This document shows, piece after piece, positions 18,616-27,305 of a stretch of DNA of 64,000 nt (positions are counted from its first letter, which is position 1; each line of letters opens with the position of its first letter). The translations under genes were made by a program, and so were the position numbers. The notes below the pieces were generated by a model. That model was not told the DNA's origin, ran no database searches, and saw only the letters and a program-made list of their open reading frames with translations. The DNA comes from JAQVEM01 sp964595565 (lineage in GTDB: Bacteria; Actinomycetota; Humimicrobiia; Humimicrobiales; Humimicrobiaceae): NCBI GenBank assembly GCA_964595565.1, contig CAZQQX010000001.1, positions 53,705 through 117,704 on the forward strand, given 5' to 3'.

Positions 18616-19803
18616 TTGGTTTTAAAAAAGGATAAAATAAATAATTGGTTAATAATGATATTAGTTTTAACGCTGGTTATGATTACTTCGGTAATAATCT
18701 TTAACGGATGTAAAGCAGATGATGCTCAAAAGGAAGATGTTATATCGGAACCGGAAGAAGAGGAAGGAGTAATAGAAGAAGAGCCGGAAGAAGAAACATC
18801 GGCGGAAGTTGAGGAGCAGGAAAGTGTGGCCGGAGAAGAAATAACCGGAAATATAAATAGATTTAGCGGCCTTGAGATTTCTGATTCTGTAAAGGATCAA
18901 AGACCGCTTGCAATAATGATTAATAATCTTTACCCTGATGCAAGACCTCAATCCGGACTTATTTATGCCGATATAATTTTTGAAGCAGAAGATGAGTATG
19001 GAATAACAAGATATATAGCAGTATATTCTTCATATGATACAGAGTTGGTCGCGCCAATAAGAAGCGCAAGAATATATTATGCAGAAATAGCAAGAAGCCT
19101 TGACCCCATTTATACTTTTTTTGGTACTCATAAGGATTCATTTGCGAATGCATATAAAGTAATTGAAGATATGGATATTGATGTACTGACTGCAATTGGA
19201 GAACCGGAACCTCCCGAGAGTTCAATTGTTGCAAATGCGTCATTCTGGAGGGATTATAACAGAAGCAGCATTACGGAGCATACCGCTGCTATGTCTACCA
19301 TACAGCTAAGGAAAGATGCAGAAAATGCAGGGTATTCGCTTGAAGGAGGGCAGTCTCCTTTAAGATTTAAAAAAGACGCATCTGTTTCCGAAACAGGAAA
19401 CATTTCGGATATAATTATAGATTTTTCCACTGATGGTTATATGGCTGAGTTTAAATATAACAGTGAAAATAATAATTATCTAAAATATATAGCAGGTTCT
19501 CCTCATATAGATCGCGAAACAGGAATTCAGATTGCAGCAAAAAATATAATTGTTATGTACACGGATGTAGAAGGTCCTTTTGATGAAAAGGGTCATATGT
19601 TAGTAAGAACGCACACATCAAATGGTATCCCGGGAAAGGCAATCTTTTTTATGGATGGAAAAGCAATAGAAGGCACGTGGGAAAGAAGCTCAATTTTTGA
19701 ACCTTTTGAATTTAAGAATAGTGATGGTGATATAGTCTTATTTAACGCAGGTCTTACCTGGGTAGCCATAATAGATATCAATAGAAGCAGCCTGTCATAT
19801 TAA
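18616..19803 (+). CDS. DUF3048 lipoprotein (YerB-like)
   Basis: The TTG start at 18616 has AGGAGG nine bases upstream. A hydrophobic segment ends in IIFNGC, a plausible lipobox, followed by a Glu-rich tether (about 40-75). The body contains RPLAIMINNLYPDARPQSG and APIRSARIYYAEI, the DUF3048 signature of Bacillus YerB. It is probably anchored on the outer face of the membrane. Molecular function is unknown. It follows dacA by 21 bases. Confidence 0.82.
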   Translation: MVLKKDKINNWLIMILVLTLVMITSVIIFNGCKADDAQKEDVISEPEEEEGVIEEEPEEETSAEVEEQESVAGEEITGNINRFSGLEISDSVKDQRPLAIMINNLYPDARPQSGLIYADIIFEAEDEYGITRYIAVYSSYDTELVAPIRSARIYYAEIARSLDPIYTFFGTHKDSFANAYKVIEDMDIDVLTAIGEPEPPESSIVANASFWRDYNRSSITEHTAAMSTIQLRKDAENAGYSLEGGQSPLRFKKDASVSETGNISDIIIDFSTDGYMAEFKYNSENNNYLKYIAGSPHIDRETGIQIAAKNIIVMYTDVEGPFDEKGHMLVRTHTSNGIPGKAIFFMDGKAIEGTWERSSIFEPFEFKNSDGDIVLFNAGLTWVAIIDINRSSLSY

Positions 19804-19827
19804 AAAAATAGTAGAAATAGTAATATA

Positions 19828-20430
19828 TTGAGCAAAAATATCGAAAAAGAACTTCTAAAAAATAATATTATAGGAAAAGAATTATTTACCAGCGAAGATA
19901 TCAAAAACAAAATCTTTGAACTGGGAAAACAAATTACTGTAGATTACAAATACAGGGATCTGCTGGTGGTAAGTATTTTAAGAGGGGGAGTTATTTTTCT
20001 TTCGGATTTAATAAAGGAAATTGACCTTCCCCTCAGTATAGATTTTATGAGTATATCTTCATACGGTTTTAACGGTGCCTCTACAGGTGTGGTCAGAATC
20101 ACCAAAGACCTTGATGAATCCATAGAAGGTAGAGATGTATTAATTGTGGAAGATATTATTGATACCGGTTTAACCATAAGTTATTTATTAAGAAACTTAA
20201 AATCAAGGTATCCCAGGAGTATTGATATATGCACACTGCTGAATAGAGATATAAGAAGAATAGCCGATATAGATATAAAATATGCAGGTTTTAGAATAGG
20301 GGAGAAATACATAGTTGGTTATGGTCTTGACTATAAACAAAAATTCAGGAATTTAAAGTCAATATATGAATTAAAATTAGATACAGTTAAGAAAGATATA
20401 GAATCTTTAAAAAACAGTTCAAGCATTTGA
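19828..20430 (+). CDS. hpt: Hypoxanthine phosphoribosyltransferase
   Basis: Salvages hypoxanthine and guanine using PRPP. The PRPP loop is VLIVEDIIDTGLT (about 107-119) and SILRGGVIF forms the pyrophosphate loop. The start is TTG at 19828 with only a weak ribosome site (GTAGAAATAG); no ATG is available without losing the first helix. Length 200 aa is slightly above the usual 180, the excess being a polar C-terminal tail. Confidence 0.92.
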   Translation: MSKNIEKELLKNNIIGKELFTSEDIKNKIFELGKQITVDYKYRDLLVVSILRGGVIFLSDLIKEIDLPLSIDFMSISSYGFNGASTGVVRITKDLDESIEGRDVLIVEDIIDTGLTISYLLRNLKSRYPRSIDICTLLNRDIRRIADIDIKYAGFRIGEKYIVGYGLDYKQKFRNLKSIYELKLDTVKKDIESLKNSSSI

Positions 20431-20580
20431 ATCCTTCTTTTTAAACATTTCATTAGGTATTTTAAATTTGCAGCTTATAATATAATATTTATAATATAAT
20501 ATATAAGGATAAGATTTAGATTTATTGTTTCGGATTGTATTATGTAATAAAAAAATAGAAATATAAAACCGGCATTAAAT

Positions 20581-21084
20581 ATGAGCAAAGAAAAAAAATC
20601 TAATTTAATAAAAATGAAGCTTGAAGGAGTAAGGATAGAGGTACCTTCCCAGAAACCAATCCTTCTCCTGAAGGAAGAAAAAGGCAGCAGGTATCTTCCT
20701 ATATGGATAGGACCATACGAAGCTTCTGCTATAGCTCTTGAAATGTCGAATATAAAAACACCCAGACCCATGACCCATGACCTGATTATCAATATTATTA
20801 ATAATTTGAACATAAGTGTTGACAACATAGAAATAACCGATATAAGAAATAATACATTTTATGCCATAATAAATATAAAAAACCCAGAGAGTAAAGTTAT
20901 AAGAGTGGATTCCAGGCCATCGGATGCTATTGCTACCGCGGTTAGGATTAAATGCGATATTTTCGTAGCGGAGCATGTTCTTGAATCAGGTGGGCTCGAG
21001 ATTCAATCAATTGATGATGAAGTGAAGAAATTTAAGGAATTTCTCAATCATATAAATCCTGAAGATTTTAATAAAGAAAAATAA
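20581..21084 (+). CDS. Bifunctional nuclease family protein (DUF151)
   Basis: The DUF151 core is visible: YLPIWIGPYEASAIALEM, RPMTHDL and VDSRPSDAIATAVR. Members act on DNA and RNA in plants; the bacterial role is unclear. In mycobacteria the orthologue Rv1829 lies between the two MerR regulators. Here it follows hpt and precedes the Rv1830-like gene, so the block is kept but interrupted. Length 167 aa is typical. Confidence 0.85.
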   Translation: MSKEKKSNLIKMKLEGVRIEVPSQKPILLLKEEKGSRYLPIWIGPYEASAIALEMSNIKTPRPMTHDLIINIINNLNISVDNIEITDIRNNTFYAIINIKNPESKVIRVDSRPSDAIATAVRIKCDIFVAEHVLESGGLEIQSIDDEVKKFKEFLNHINPEDFNKEK

Positions 21085-21122
21085 AACCCCGCGTATCCAT
21101 AAATACATTCATATGTTACATA

Positions 21123-21151
21123 TTGACTTTATTTTACATAAATTTTAAAAT
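21123..21151 (+). promoter_or_regulatory. Promoter of the Rv1830-like MerR gene
   Basis: TTGACT (21123-21128) and TAAAAT (21146-21151) are 17 bases apart on the plus strand, upstream of the ATG at 21243. A perfect palindrome lies just downstream of the -10 box. Confidence 0.6.
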
Positions 21152-21161
21152 TACCTTAGTG

Positions 21162-21181
21162 TAATTACAATGATGTAATTA
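21162..21181. promoter_or_regulatory. Palindromic operator candidate, TAATTACA-ATGA-TGTAATTA
   Basis: Perfect 8-bp inverted repeat with a 4-base centre, placed at about +5 to +25 of the predicted transcript of the MerR gene. The position suits autorepression. The binding protein is inferred from proximity only. Confidence 0.5.
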
Positions 21182-21242
21182 GAATTATAAAAAGGTAAAT
21201 AAAAAAAATTTATGTAGTAAATATATTCAATAAAAAATTAAC

Positions 21243-21728
21243 ATGTTTAAAGATGTAATAAAAAGAATATATAGCTCCTCGGAAGTATGCAATATTATAG
21301 GCTTTACATACAAACAACTTGACTATTATGACCGCACTGATTTTATAAAACCGACTGTTAACAAAGCAGGGGGTTATGGAAGTAGGAGAATGTATAGTTT
21401 TAACGATTTAATCAAGTTAAAAATTATAAAAAGATTAATAGAAGCCGGTATAAGCCTCCAGAAACTCAGAAAAACAAAAAAATACCTGGACGAATACGAT
21501 AATAATAGTGATAGCGACAGCTTTTTAAAATTAACCCTGATATCCGATGGAAATACTGTTTATGCATGCAACTCTGACAGGGAAATAATAGATACACTTA
21601 AAAGCGGCCAGGGAGTTTTTGGAATAGCACTTGGAAAAGTTTACTCAGATTTAAATGGAGATATTGAAAAATATTTTTACGGTAATAATAGGGAAGCGGG
21701 GATAGACGAAAAATATATAAGTTATTAA
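21243..21728 (+). CDS. MerR-family regulator, Rv1830-like
   Basis: A 161-aa protein. The MerR helix-turn-helix includes SSEVCNIIGFTYKQLDYYDR and RRMYSFNDLIKLKIIKRL. The C-terminal half has the motif SGQGVFGIALGK seen in the Rv1830 family, which lacks the Cys ligands of metal-sensing MerR proteins. Its own promoter and palindrome (21123-21181) suggest autoregulation. It closes the FHA-MerR-(dacA, yerB, hpt)-DUF151-MerR block. Confidence 0.8.
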   Translation: MFKDVIKRIYSSSEVCNIIGFTYKQLDYYDRTDFIKPTVNKAGGYGSRRMYSFNDLIKLKIIKRLIEAGISLQKLRKTKKYLDEYDNNSDSDSFLKLTLISDGNTVYACNSDREIIDTLKSGQGVFGIALGKVYSDLNGDIEKYFYGNNREAGIDEKYISY

Positions 21729-21785
21729 TACTTATTATTAAATAAAATATATTTAATAAAAAAATTGGAGGTAAATTAAGATTTT

Positions 21786-22160
21786 ATGGGCAAAAACTTA
21801 TTAAAAACAAAGAAAAAAATAAACTCTGGTTATACTAAAAATAAAAATATTAAATTTGCACATAAAAGTGAAAAAGAGTTCAGCAAGATTCTTGATTTCT
21901 ATAAAATCAAATGGGAGTACGAGCCGAGAACATTTATACTGGAAGTTGATGAAGAAGGCAACCCGGATATAAGTTTTACTCCCGATTTTTATCTACCGGA
22001 TATTAATCTTTATATAGAACTTACAACTCTCAATCAAAAACTTGTCACCAGGAAAAATTACAAGATAAAGAAATTAAGACAGTTATATCCAGAAATTAAT
22101 GTAAAATTATTTTACAAAAAAGATTACCATAGCTTATTATTCAAATATTTAAACAGGTAA
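21786..22160 (+). CDS. Small PD-(D/E)XK-nuclease-like protein of unknown function
   Basis: A basic 124-aa protein. SEKEFSKILDFYKIKWEYEP, then FTPDFYLPDINLYIELT, resembles the E...PD...E-x-T core of restriction-endonuclease-like folds, although the usual catalytic Lys is replaced by Thr. GGAGGT 13 bases upstream and the in-frame stop at 21777 fix the ATG. It may follow the MerR gene in one transcript (57-base gap). No function is assigned. Confidence 0.55.
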   Translation: MGKNLLKTKKKINSGYTKNKNIKFAHKSEKEFSKILDFYKIKWEYEPRTFILEVDEEGNPDISFTPDFYLPDINLYIELTTLNQKLVTRKNYKIKKLRQLYPEINVKLFYKKDYHSLLFKYLNR

Positions 22161-22301
22161 ATAATACTTTTATATAAATTTTAATATAGAATATAGATAA
22201 AATAGAACATAACTAAAAGCTACAGTTTAAATAATTTATATAAATCATTTTTAAATTTAATCTTCAACCAGAAGTACCTTTAAAGCAAGACAGTTAAATA
22301 G

Positions 22302-22901
22302 ATGAAAAGCAGTAAAAATATTAAAAAAAAAGACGAGAAAAATACAAAAAGAAGTAAACCCGGTAGTTTAAGAGGAGACATAAGGCAACTTTTCAGTAAA
22401 TATGGCACTATTAAAGGCAAACCAAATTTCTGGGGTGCAATAAGAATATTACTGGTAAAACCCGGTGTTCAGGCTTTATTATTTTATAGATTCTACCATA
22501 CTCTTTACAAAATTAGGTTAAGATTGCTTGCAGAGATATTTAGCAGAATAAATTTTTTCCTTAACGGGGCTGAAATAGACCCCGGTGCAGAAATTGGCTC
22601 GGGATGTAGATTATGGCACCCTTCAGGAGTTATTATTGGAAGGGGAGTCAAAATAGGGGACAATGTAAGTATTTTTTCCAATGTCGTAATTGGAGGTCTC
22701 GGACATTCTATTTTTCATCATGGAAAACCAGGTTACCCGGTTATTGGCAATAATGTTATTCTTTATACCAGTGTAACTGTTATCGGTCCATTAAATATAG
22801 GTAATAATTCAACTGTTGGAGCACATTCTCTTGTATTACATTCTATCCCTGATAACTGTATGGCTGCGGGAACCCCTGCTAAAATAATTAAAAAGATGTA
22901 A
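22302..22901 (+). CDS. cysE: Serine O-acetyltransferase (left-handed beta-helix)
   Basis: Acetylates serine for cysteine synthesis. Residues 85-199 form hexapeptide repeats (GAEIDPGAEIGSG, GVKIGDNVSIFSN, PVIGNNVILYTS). The active-site region is LWHPSGVIIG and GHSIFHHGKPGYP. It is short (199 aa) like EpsC/Srp-type CysE. The first 30 residues are Lys-rich and may be disordered. No cysK neighbour is seen. A wall- or polysaccharide-related acetyltransferase is a less likely alternative. Confidence 0.75.
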   Translation: MKSSKNIKKKDEKNTKRSKPGSLRGDIRQLFSKYGTIKGKPNFWGAIRILLVKPGVQALLFYRFYHTLYKIRLRLLAEIFSRINFFLNGAEIDPGAEIGSGCRLWHPSGVIIGRGVKIGDNVSIFSNVVIGGLGHSIFHHGKPGYPVIGNNVILYTSVTVIGPLNIGNNSTVGAHSLVLHSIPDNCMAAGTPAKIIKKM

Positions 22902-23087
22902 ATTTACTTCCTGACTTTATTTTTGATTTCACAGAATTTTCATTTTAAAAATTTAGAGCAGTGAGTTGTTTGATAAATTTTAAAAAAATTAGTGTTAATA
23001 TTGGAATTTTATAATAAAAATATTTAATACTTTAAAAGTTTACATAATGTATATTATCGGAACTTAAATAATTATTAAATAATATTG

Positions 23088-23522
23088 CTAAAAATCACTG
23101 CTTCCGAATCCCAGGTCTCCTCTCTCGCTATCATCAAGTTTATCAACTATCTTAATTTTCATATTTTCTATTTTTTTTACAACCATCTGGCATATCTTAT
23201 CACCCTTTTTAATAAAAAAACTGTCATAGGGATCATAGTTTATCAAAACAGCACATATTTCACCCCTATATCCTGAATCAATAAGTCCAGGTGAATTAAC
23301 CAGTCCTATACCATTTTTTAAAGCAATTCCTGACCTAGGCTGGACAAACCCTGCATAGCTATATGGTATTGAAACCTTTATGCCTGTGGGTATCTTTTTT
23401 CTCTCAAAGGGCTTTAATTCACAATCAATAGCACTATATAAGTCAATGCCAGCATCACCTTTATGAGAATATCCGGGTACAGGAATAGATTTATCCAGTA
23501 ATTTTATCTTTAAAGTTACCAT
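23088..23522 (-). CDS. dut: dUTP diphosphatase (trimeric dUTPase)
   Basis: Hydrolyses dUTP to dUMP. The five family motifs are in order: DAGIDLYS, QPRSGIA, GLIDSGYRGE, KICQMV and RGDLGFGSS. Length 144 aa is standard. It lies 90 bases downstream of the SOS-controlled LysM gene on the same strand, so it may be partly co-induced by DNA damage. That is inference from layout. Confidence 0.94.
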   Translation of the reverse strand: MVTLKIKLLDKSIPVPGYSHKGDAGIDLYSAIDCELKPFERKKIPTGIKVSIPYSYAGFVQPRSGIALKNGIGLVNSPGLIDSGYRGEICAVLINYDPYDSFFIKKGDKICQMVVKKIENMKIKIVDKLDDSERGDLGFGSSDF

Positions 23523-23612
23523 ATTATATATGTTATAAAAAATAAATACACGACTGATAGATTAAAAATAAATTAAGTTTATTCTTAAAAATTAAGGTGT
23601 TAGTAAATTATA

Positions 23613-23915
23613 CTATTCTGATTCAATAATAGGAATAATTAAAGTTGAATTTCCTGGAATAAAATCACCGTAGCTTATATCATTTATCCTCTTTGTTTCA
23701 CTTACAAATTTTGCTTTATTACCGTTATCGGCATATTTACTGGCAAGATCATAAATGTCAATCCCCTTATCAATATTTACTCTTGTGTATCTGAGTGTTT
23801 CTTCGCCTAAAAACTTATAACTGTTAAAATATAAAGCTGCCAGTACCAGAAATGCTACAATCGCTATTAAAGTATATAGAAATATATTTTTTGTATTTAT
23901 TTTTGAAGTTAACAT
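23613..23915 (-). CDS. YneA-like SOS cell-division inhibitor (TM + LysM)
   Basis: A 100-aa protein with one N-terminal membrane helix (about 13-30) and an extracytoplasmic LysM-like domain (about 42-97, with IYDLASKYADNG and PGNSTLIIPII). Bacillus YneA and mycobacterial Rv2719c have related layouts, lie beside lexA and act in SOS-linked division arrest or wall hydrolysis. Two SOS boxes sit in its promoter region and lexA is 1.4 kb away, beyond ilvC. The LysM sequence is weak on its own; the context makes the call. Confidence 0.7.
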   Translation of the reverse strand: MLTSKINTKNIFLYTLIAIVAFLVLAALYFNSYKFLGEETLRYTRVNIDKGIDIYDLASKYADNGNKAKFVSETKRINDISYGDFIPGNSTLIIPIIESE

Positions 23916-23981
23916 CCTTAATTATTACCTCTTCTCTCTATTAAAAAATTCTTAAATAAACAAAAAATAAAGTATAAATAA

Positions 23982-23995
23982 CAAACACATGTTCG
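23982..23995. promoter_or_regulatory. SOS (LexA) box 2 of the LysM gene
   Basis: CAAACACATGTTCG differs from the palindrome CGAAC-N4-GTTCG at one position. It lies near the predicted transcription start of the LysM gene. Confidence 0.65.
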
Positions 23996-24005
23996 CTTTG
24001 TATTA

Positions 24006-24034
24006 ATGTTACTACGAACACTTGTTTGTGTCAA
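24006..24034 (-). promoter_or_regulatory. Promoter of the LysM division-inhibitor gene
   Basis: On the minus strand TTGACA (24034-24029) and TAACAT (24011-24006) are 17 bases apart. The whole spacer from 24015 to 24028 is an SOS box, so bound LexA would block polymerase. Confidence 0.6.
24015..24028. promoter_or_regulatory. SOS (LexA) box 1 of the LysM gene
   Basis: CGAACACTTGTTTG has one mismatch to CGAAC-N4-GTTCG and lies exactly between the -35 and -10 boxes. Confidence 0.7.
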
Positions 24035-24162
24035 TAGAAAACAAAAAAATATTTTTTTTGTTTGAAATTTTTTATAACTTTTTTTTACATTATTTGTTAG
24101 AATAAATACTAAAATCATTAAACGGCTCAAAACAGCTGTTATTCAACAAAATAGGAGGAAAA

Positions 24163-25164
24163 ATGGCAGAAATACACTATGACAGAGATATCGATATGAG
24201 TATCCTGAAGGGCAAAAAAATAGCCATAATTGGTTATGGGAGCCAGGGGCATGCCCATGCACAAAACCTTAGAGACAGTGGCATGGATGTTATTATCGGT
24301 GCAGTTAAAGGAAGAAAATCCTGGGACCTTGCCAGGGAAAAAGGATTTGAAGTTTACACTACTGATGAGGCTTCAAGAATGGCAGATATGGTAATGCTTC
24401 TTGTACCAGATACCTCACAAAAAGAAATTTATTATAAATATATAGAGCCAAATCTTGAGAAAGGCAATATACTCGCATTTGCCCATGGGTTTAATATTCA
24501 TTTTAATCAAATTATCCCCCGCCAGGATATTGATGTTATAATGATCGCGCCCAAAGGGCCGGGCCATATTGTAAGAAGAATGTATGAAAAAAACAGCGGG
24601 GTCCCGGTAATTATCGCAGTTTATCAGGATTATTCAAAAAAAGCTAAAGATTATTGTCTCGCATACTCAAAGGCTCTCGGCGCAGGAAGGGTTGGTATAA
24701 TCACAACTACTTTTAAAGAGGAAACCGAAACAGACCTTTTCGGTGAGCAGGCAGTTTTATGTGGCGGTACTACTGAACTTATCAGGTCAGGCTTTGATAC
24801 ACTGGTTGAAGCCGGATACCAGCCCGAGATAGCATATTTTGAGGTATTAAGTGAATTAAAATTGATAGTTGATTTAATATATGAGGGCGGCATATCCTGG
24901 ATGAGGTATTCAATAAGTGATACAGCTGAATATGGGGATATGGTAAAGGGAAAAGAAATAATAACCGAAGAAACCAGAAAAAACATGAAAAAAATACTCA
25001 GGGATATACAGGATGGTTCTTTCGCAAGGGAGTGGATACTTGAAAATCAAGCCGGAAGGCCCGTATATAATGCAATCAAAAAAAGAGAAGAAAATCATCT
25101 AATAGAGAAAGTAGGAAAAGAACTCAGGAAAATGATGACCTGGATAACAAAGGAAGATGTTTAA
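24163..25164 (+). CDS. ilvC: Ketol-acid reductoisomerase (class I)
   Basis: NADPH- and Mg-dependent isomeroreductase of valine, leucine and isoleucine synthesis. The N-terminal dinucleotide motif is GYGSQGHAHAQN (about 25-36). The metal-binding helix DLFGEQAVLCGG (about 191-202) and EVLSELKLIVDLIYEGG are intact. AGGAGG lies six bases before the ATG. No T-box or leader peptide is visible upstream. It stands alone between divergent or convergent neighbours, with no other ilv gene in the window. Confidence 0.96.
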   Translation: MAEIHYDRDIDMSILKGKKIAIIGYGSQGHAHAQNLRDSGMDVIIGAVKGRKSWDLAREKGFEVYTTDEASRMADMVMLLVPDTSQKEIYYKYIEPNLEKGNILAFAHGFNIHFNQIIPRQDIDVIMIAPKGPGHIVRRMYEKNSGVPVIIAVYQDYSKKAKDYCLAYSKALGAGRVGIITTTFKEETETDLFGEQAVLCGGTTELIRSGFDTLVEAGYQPEIAYFEVLSELKLIVDLIYEGGISWMRYSISDTAEYGDMVKGKEIITEETRKNMKKILRDIQDGSFAREWILENQAGRPVYNAIKKREENHLIEKVGKELRKMMTWITKEDV

Positions 25165-25250
25165 TCAATAATAATTTTATTTAAAATTTTTTGGTATCAA
25201 AAAAATATAACCTCATGAATAAATTATTAAGCATATATAAAGATTTAAAG

Positions 25251-25264
25251 CGAACCTGTGTTTG
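25251..25264. promoter_or_regulatory. SOS (LexA) box upstream of lexA
   Basis: CGAACCTGTGTTTG has one mismatch to CGAAC-N4-GTTCG and overlaps the -35 box of the lexA promoter, as expected for autorepression. Confidence 0.75.
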
Positions 25265-25290
25265 CCTTGTATACGCATTTCTGTTATAAT
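25262..25290 (+). promoter_or_regulatory. lexA promoter
   Basis: TTGCCT (25262-25267) and a perfect TATAAT (25285-25290) are 17 bases apart. The start would fall near 25297, giving a leader of about 30 bases. Confidence 0.7.
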
Positions 25291-25325
25291 AAAACTAGTA
25301 AAAAATATTAAACATTTAATAAATT

Positions 25326-25955
25326 ATGGATGAAAATATAAGCTCAAGACAGGAAGAAATTTTAAAATTTATTAATAAGAAAATAAAAGAATCCGGTTAT
25401 CCCCCGTCCGTAAGAGAGATAGCCGGAGCTGTTCATCTGAGTTCATCTGCCACTGTCCACTCTCACCTAAAAAAACTTGAAGAAAAAGGATATATAAAAA
25501 GGAACCACTCAAAGCCCCGTGCAATTTCTATCTTAACCGGTTACGAAAATGAAACTGAAGGAACAGGTTTAAATAATATGGTCTATGTACCCGTTGTGGG
25601 TAAAATATCGGCCGGCAGGCCAATTCTAGCAGAGGAGAACATTGATGATTATTTCCCTCTTACGTCTGATTTTGTAAAAGGAAAAAAGGAAGTTTTTATT
25701 CTTCATGTAAGAGGCGACAGTATGGTTAATGCCGGGATACTGGACAGGGATTATATTATTGTAAGAAAACAGGACAGCGCGATAAATGGCGAGATAATAG
25801 TGGCTCTTCTTGATGATGAGGCAACAGTAAAAAGGTTCTTTAAAACTGATAAAAATATAAAATTAATACCCGAAAATGATTATATGGAGCCCATAGTAGC
25901 AAATGATGTAAAAATACTTGGAAAAGTAATAGGCGTAATAAGAAAATATTTTTAA
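25326..25955 (+). CDS. lexA: LexA repressor
   Basis: SOS repressor that self-cleaves when RecA is activated. The N-terminal winged helix (1-65, with YPPSVREIAGAVHLSS) is followed by the Ala96-Gly97 scissile bond in KISAGRPI, the catalytic Ser132 in RGDSM and Lys169 in TVKRFF. At 209 aa it is complete. Its promoter carries an SOS box. It converges on hflX with only four bases between the stops. The N-terminus and boxes match the CGAAC-N4-GTTCG class of Bacillus and mycobacteria. Confidence 0.96.
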   Translation: MDENISSRQEEILKFINKKIKESGYPPSVREIAGAVHLSSSATVHSHLKKLEEKGYIKRNHSKPRAISILTGYENETEGTGLNNMVYVPVVGKISAGRPILAEENIDDYFPLTSDFVKGKKEVFILHVRGDSMVNAGILDRDYIIVRKQDSAINGEIIVALLDDEATVKRFFKTDKNIKLIPENDYMEPIVANDVKILGKVIGVIRKYF

Positions 25956-25959
25956 ATTT

Positions 25960-27264
25960 TTAAACTGCTTCTGCCTTCCTGCTCCCCTTCTCTCTTAATA
26001 TATATTCTGAAAGCAAAGAAAAATCTTTTGAACTTGCATTTATATTAAATATGGCGCAATCTTCTGAATCCCTGCGTTTTAGAACATGGCAATTATTATA
26101 AATAAACGAAATAATTTTATTTTCACTGTAAGGAACTTTTACATCTATATTTATATAATTGGTTTTAATTATTTCTTTTATTCTTGTATAAAACTCGGAA
26201 AAACCAATTCTTCTTAAAGCAGAAATAAAAACTGATTCTTTGTACTTAATCCTTACATTATTGATTTTTTCCAGTTTGACTCTGTCAATTTTGTTAAAAA
26301 CAAGCATTATCGGTTTATCTCCTGCGTTAATTTCCTTTAATACTTCCTTTACACTTAAGATATTATTTTCAAAATCGGGTTTACTTATATCAACAATCAG
26401 CAGCAAAAGATTCGACCTTTTTACTTCCTCAAGCGTAGACTTAAATGAAGCTACCAGCTGGTGGGGTAACTTTTCTATGAATCCTACTGTATCAGAAATC
26501 AAAATTTCAGAACCGGGGTATATTTTTAACCTTTTTGTAGTAGAATCAAGTGTAGAAAATAGACGATTTTCTACATATCCGTTAGCATCAGTAATCAGGT
26601 TGAGAAGTGTTGTTTTACCACTATTTGTATATCCTACCAGCGCTATTTTAAAAACATTTTTTTCTTCTCTTTTTTTTCTCTGCACATTTCTCTGGATATC
26701 TACCTTTTGTATTTTTTTCTCCAGCTGGCTTATCCTCTTTCTAATTTTCCTTCTATCAACTTCAAGCTTTGTTTCACCGGGTCCTCTTGTCCCTATTCCT
26801 CCGCCCAATCTCGATAGCCCCACACCTCTTCCTGTTAACCTCGGAAGAAGATAATTCAGTTGTGCCAGCTCTACCTGCAACTTACCTTCGCTGCTGTGGG
26901 CTCTCTGCGCAAAAATATCCAGTATAAGTGCCGTCCTGTCAAGAACTTTAGCATCAAGCTTAATCTGTAGGTTCCTCTGCTGGGTTGGAGTTATTTCATC
27001 ATCAAAAATAACAAGCTCAATTTCATTATTATCTACTATGTTTTTAGCATCACCCAGTTTTCCCTCTCCTATTAAATATTTCGGATTTGGCTTATCCAGC
27101 CTGCAGAATAAAATATCTTTAACCACCGCACCTGCACTGACTGCAAGGTTTTTTAGCTCTTCTATGTTTTCTTTTATTGCTTCTGAGTCTGCATTCTCTT
27201 TTGGGACTATCTTTTTAAAATTATTTAAACTGGTGTAAACTAATAATACTTTCTCTTTTGTCAT
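25960..27264 (-). CDS. hflX: GTPase HflX
   Basis: Ribosome-associated GTPase linked to stalled or stressed ribosomes. The N-terminal HflX domain includes NPKYLIGEGKLG and the glycine-rich linker GRGVGLSRLGGGIGTRGPGE. The G domain has GYTNSGKTTLLN (G1), DTVGF (G3) and NKID (G4). Length 434 aa is normal. It follows dapL on the same strand; the hflX-dapF-miaA-miaB order matches Actinomycetota. Confidence 0.94.
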   Translation of the reverse strand: MTKEKVLLVYTSLNNFKKIVPKENADSEAIKENIEELKNLAVSAGAVVKDILFCRLDKPNPKYLIGEGKLGDAKNIVDNNEIELVIFDDEITPTQQRNLQIKLDAKVLDRTALILDIFAQRAHSSEGKLQVELAQLNYLLPRLTGRGVGLSRLGGGIGTRGPGETKLEVDRRKIRKRISQLEKKIQKVDIQRNVQRKKREEKNVFKIALVGYTNSGKTTLLNLITDANGYVENRLFSTLDSTTKRLKIYPGSEILISDTVGFIEKLPHQLVASFKSTLEEVKRSNLLLLIVDISKPDFENNILSVKEVLKEINAGDKPIMLVFNKIDRVKLEKINNVRIKYKESVFISALRRIGFSEFYTRIKEIIKTNYINIDVKVPYSENKIISFIYNNCHVLKRRDSEDCAIFNINASSKDFSLLSEYILREKGSRKAEAV

Positions 27265-27305
27265 AAATGGATCTAACAGATTTTATTTTTTAATTTTTTC
27301 ATAAG

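Noticed and set aside
23918..24130. 70-aa minus-strand ORF upstream of the LysM gene
   Set aside because: It covers the SOS boxes and promoter of the LysM gene; AT-rich, Phe/Lys-rich and without motif.
24035..24162. T-box or leader-peptide attenuator upstream of ilvC
   Set aside because: No TGGNACCGCG-type T-box core, no terminator and no branched-chain-rich leader ORF is visible.
26240..26854. 204-aa plus-strand ORF inside hflX
   Set aside because: It is antisense to well-conserved hflX domains; its Ser/Leu/Phe-rich content is typical of a mirror frame, with no ribosome site or motif.
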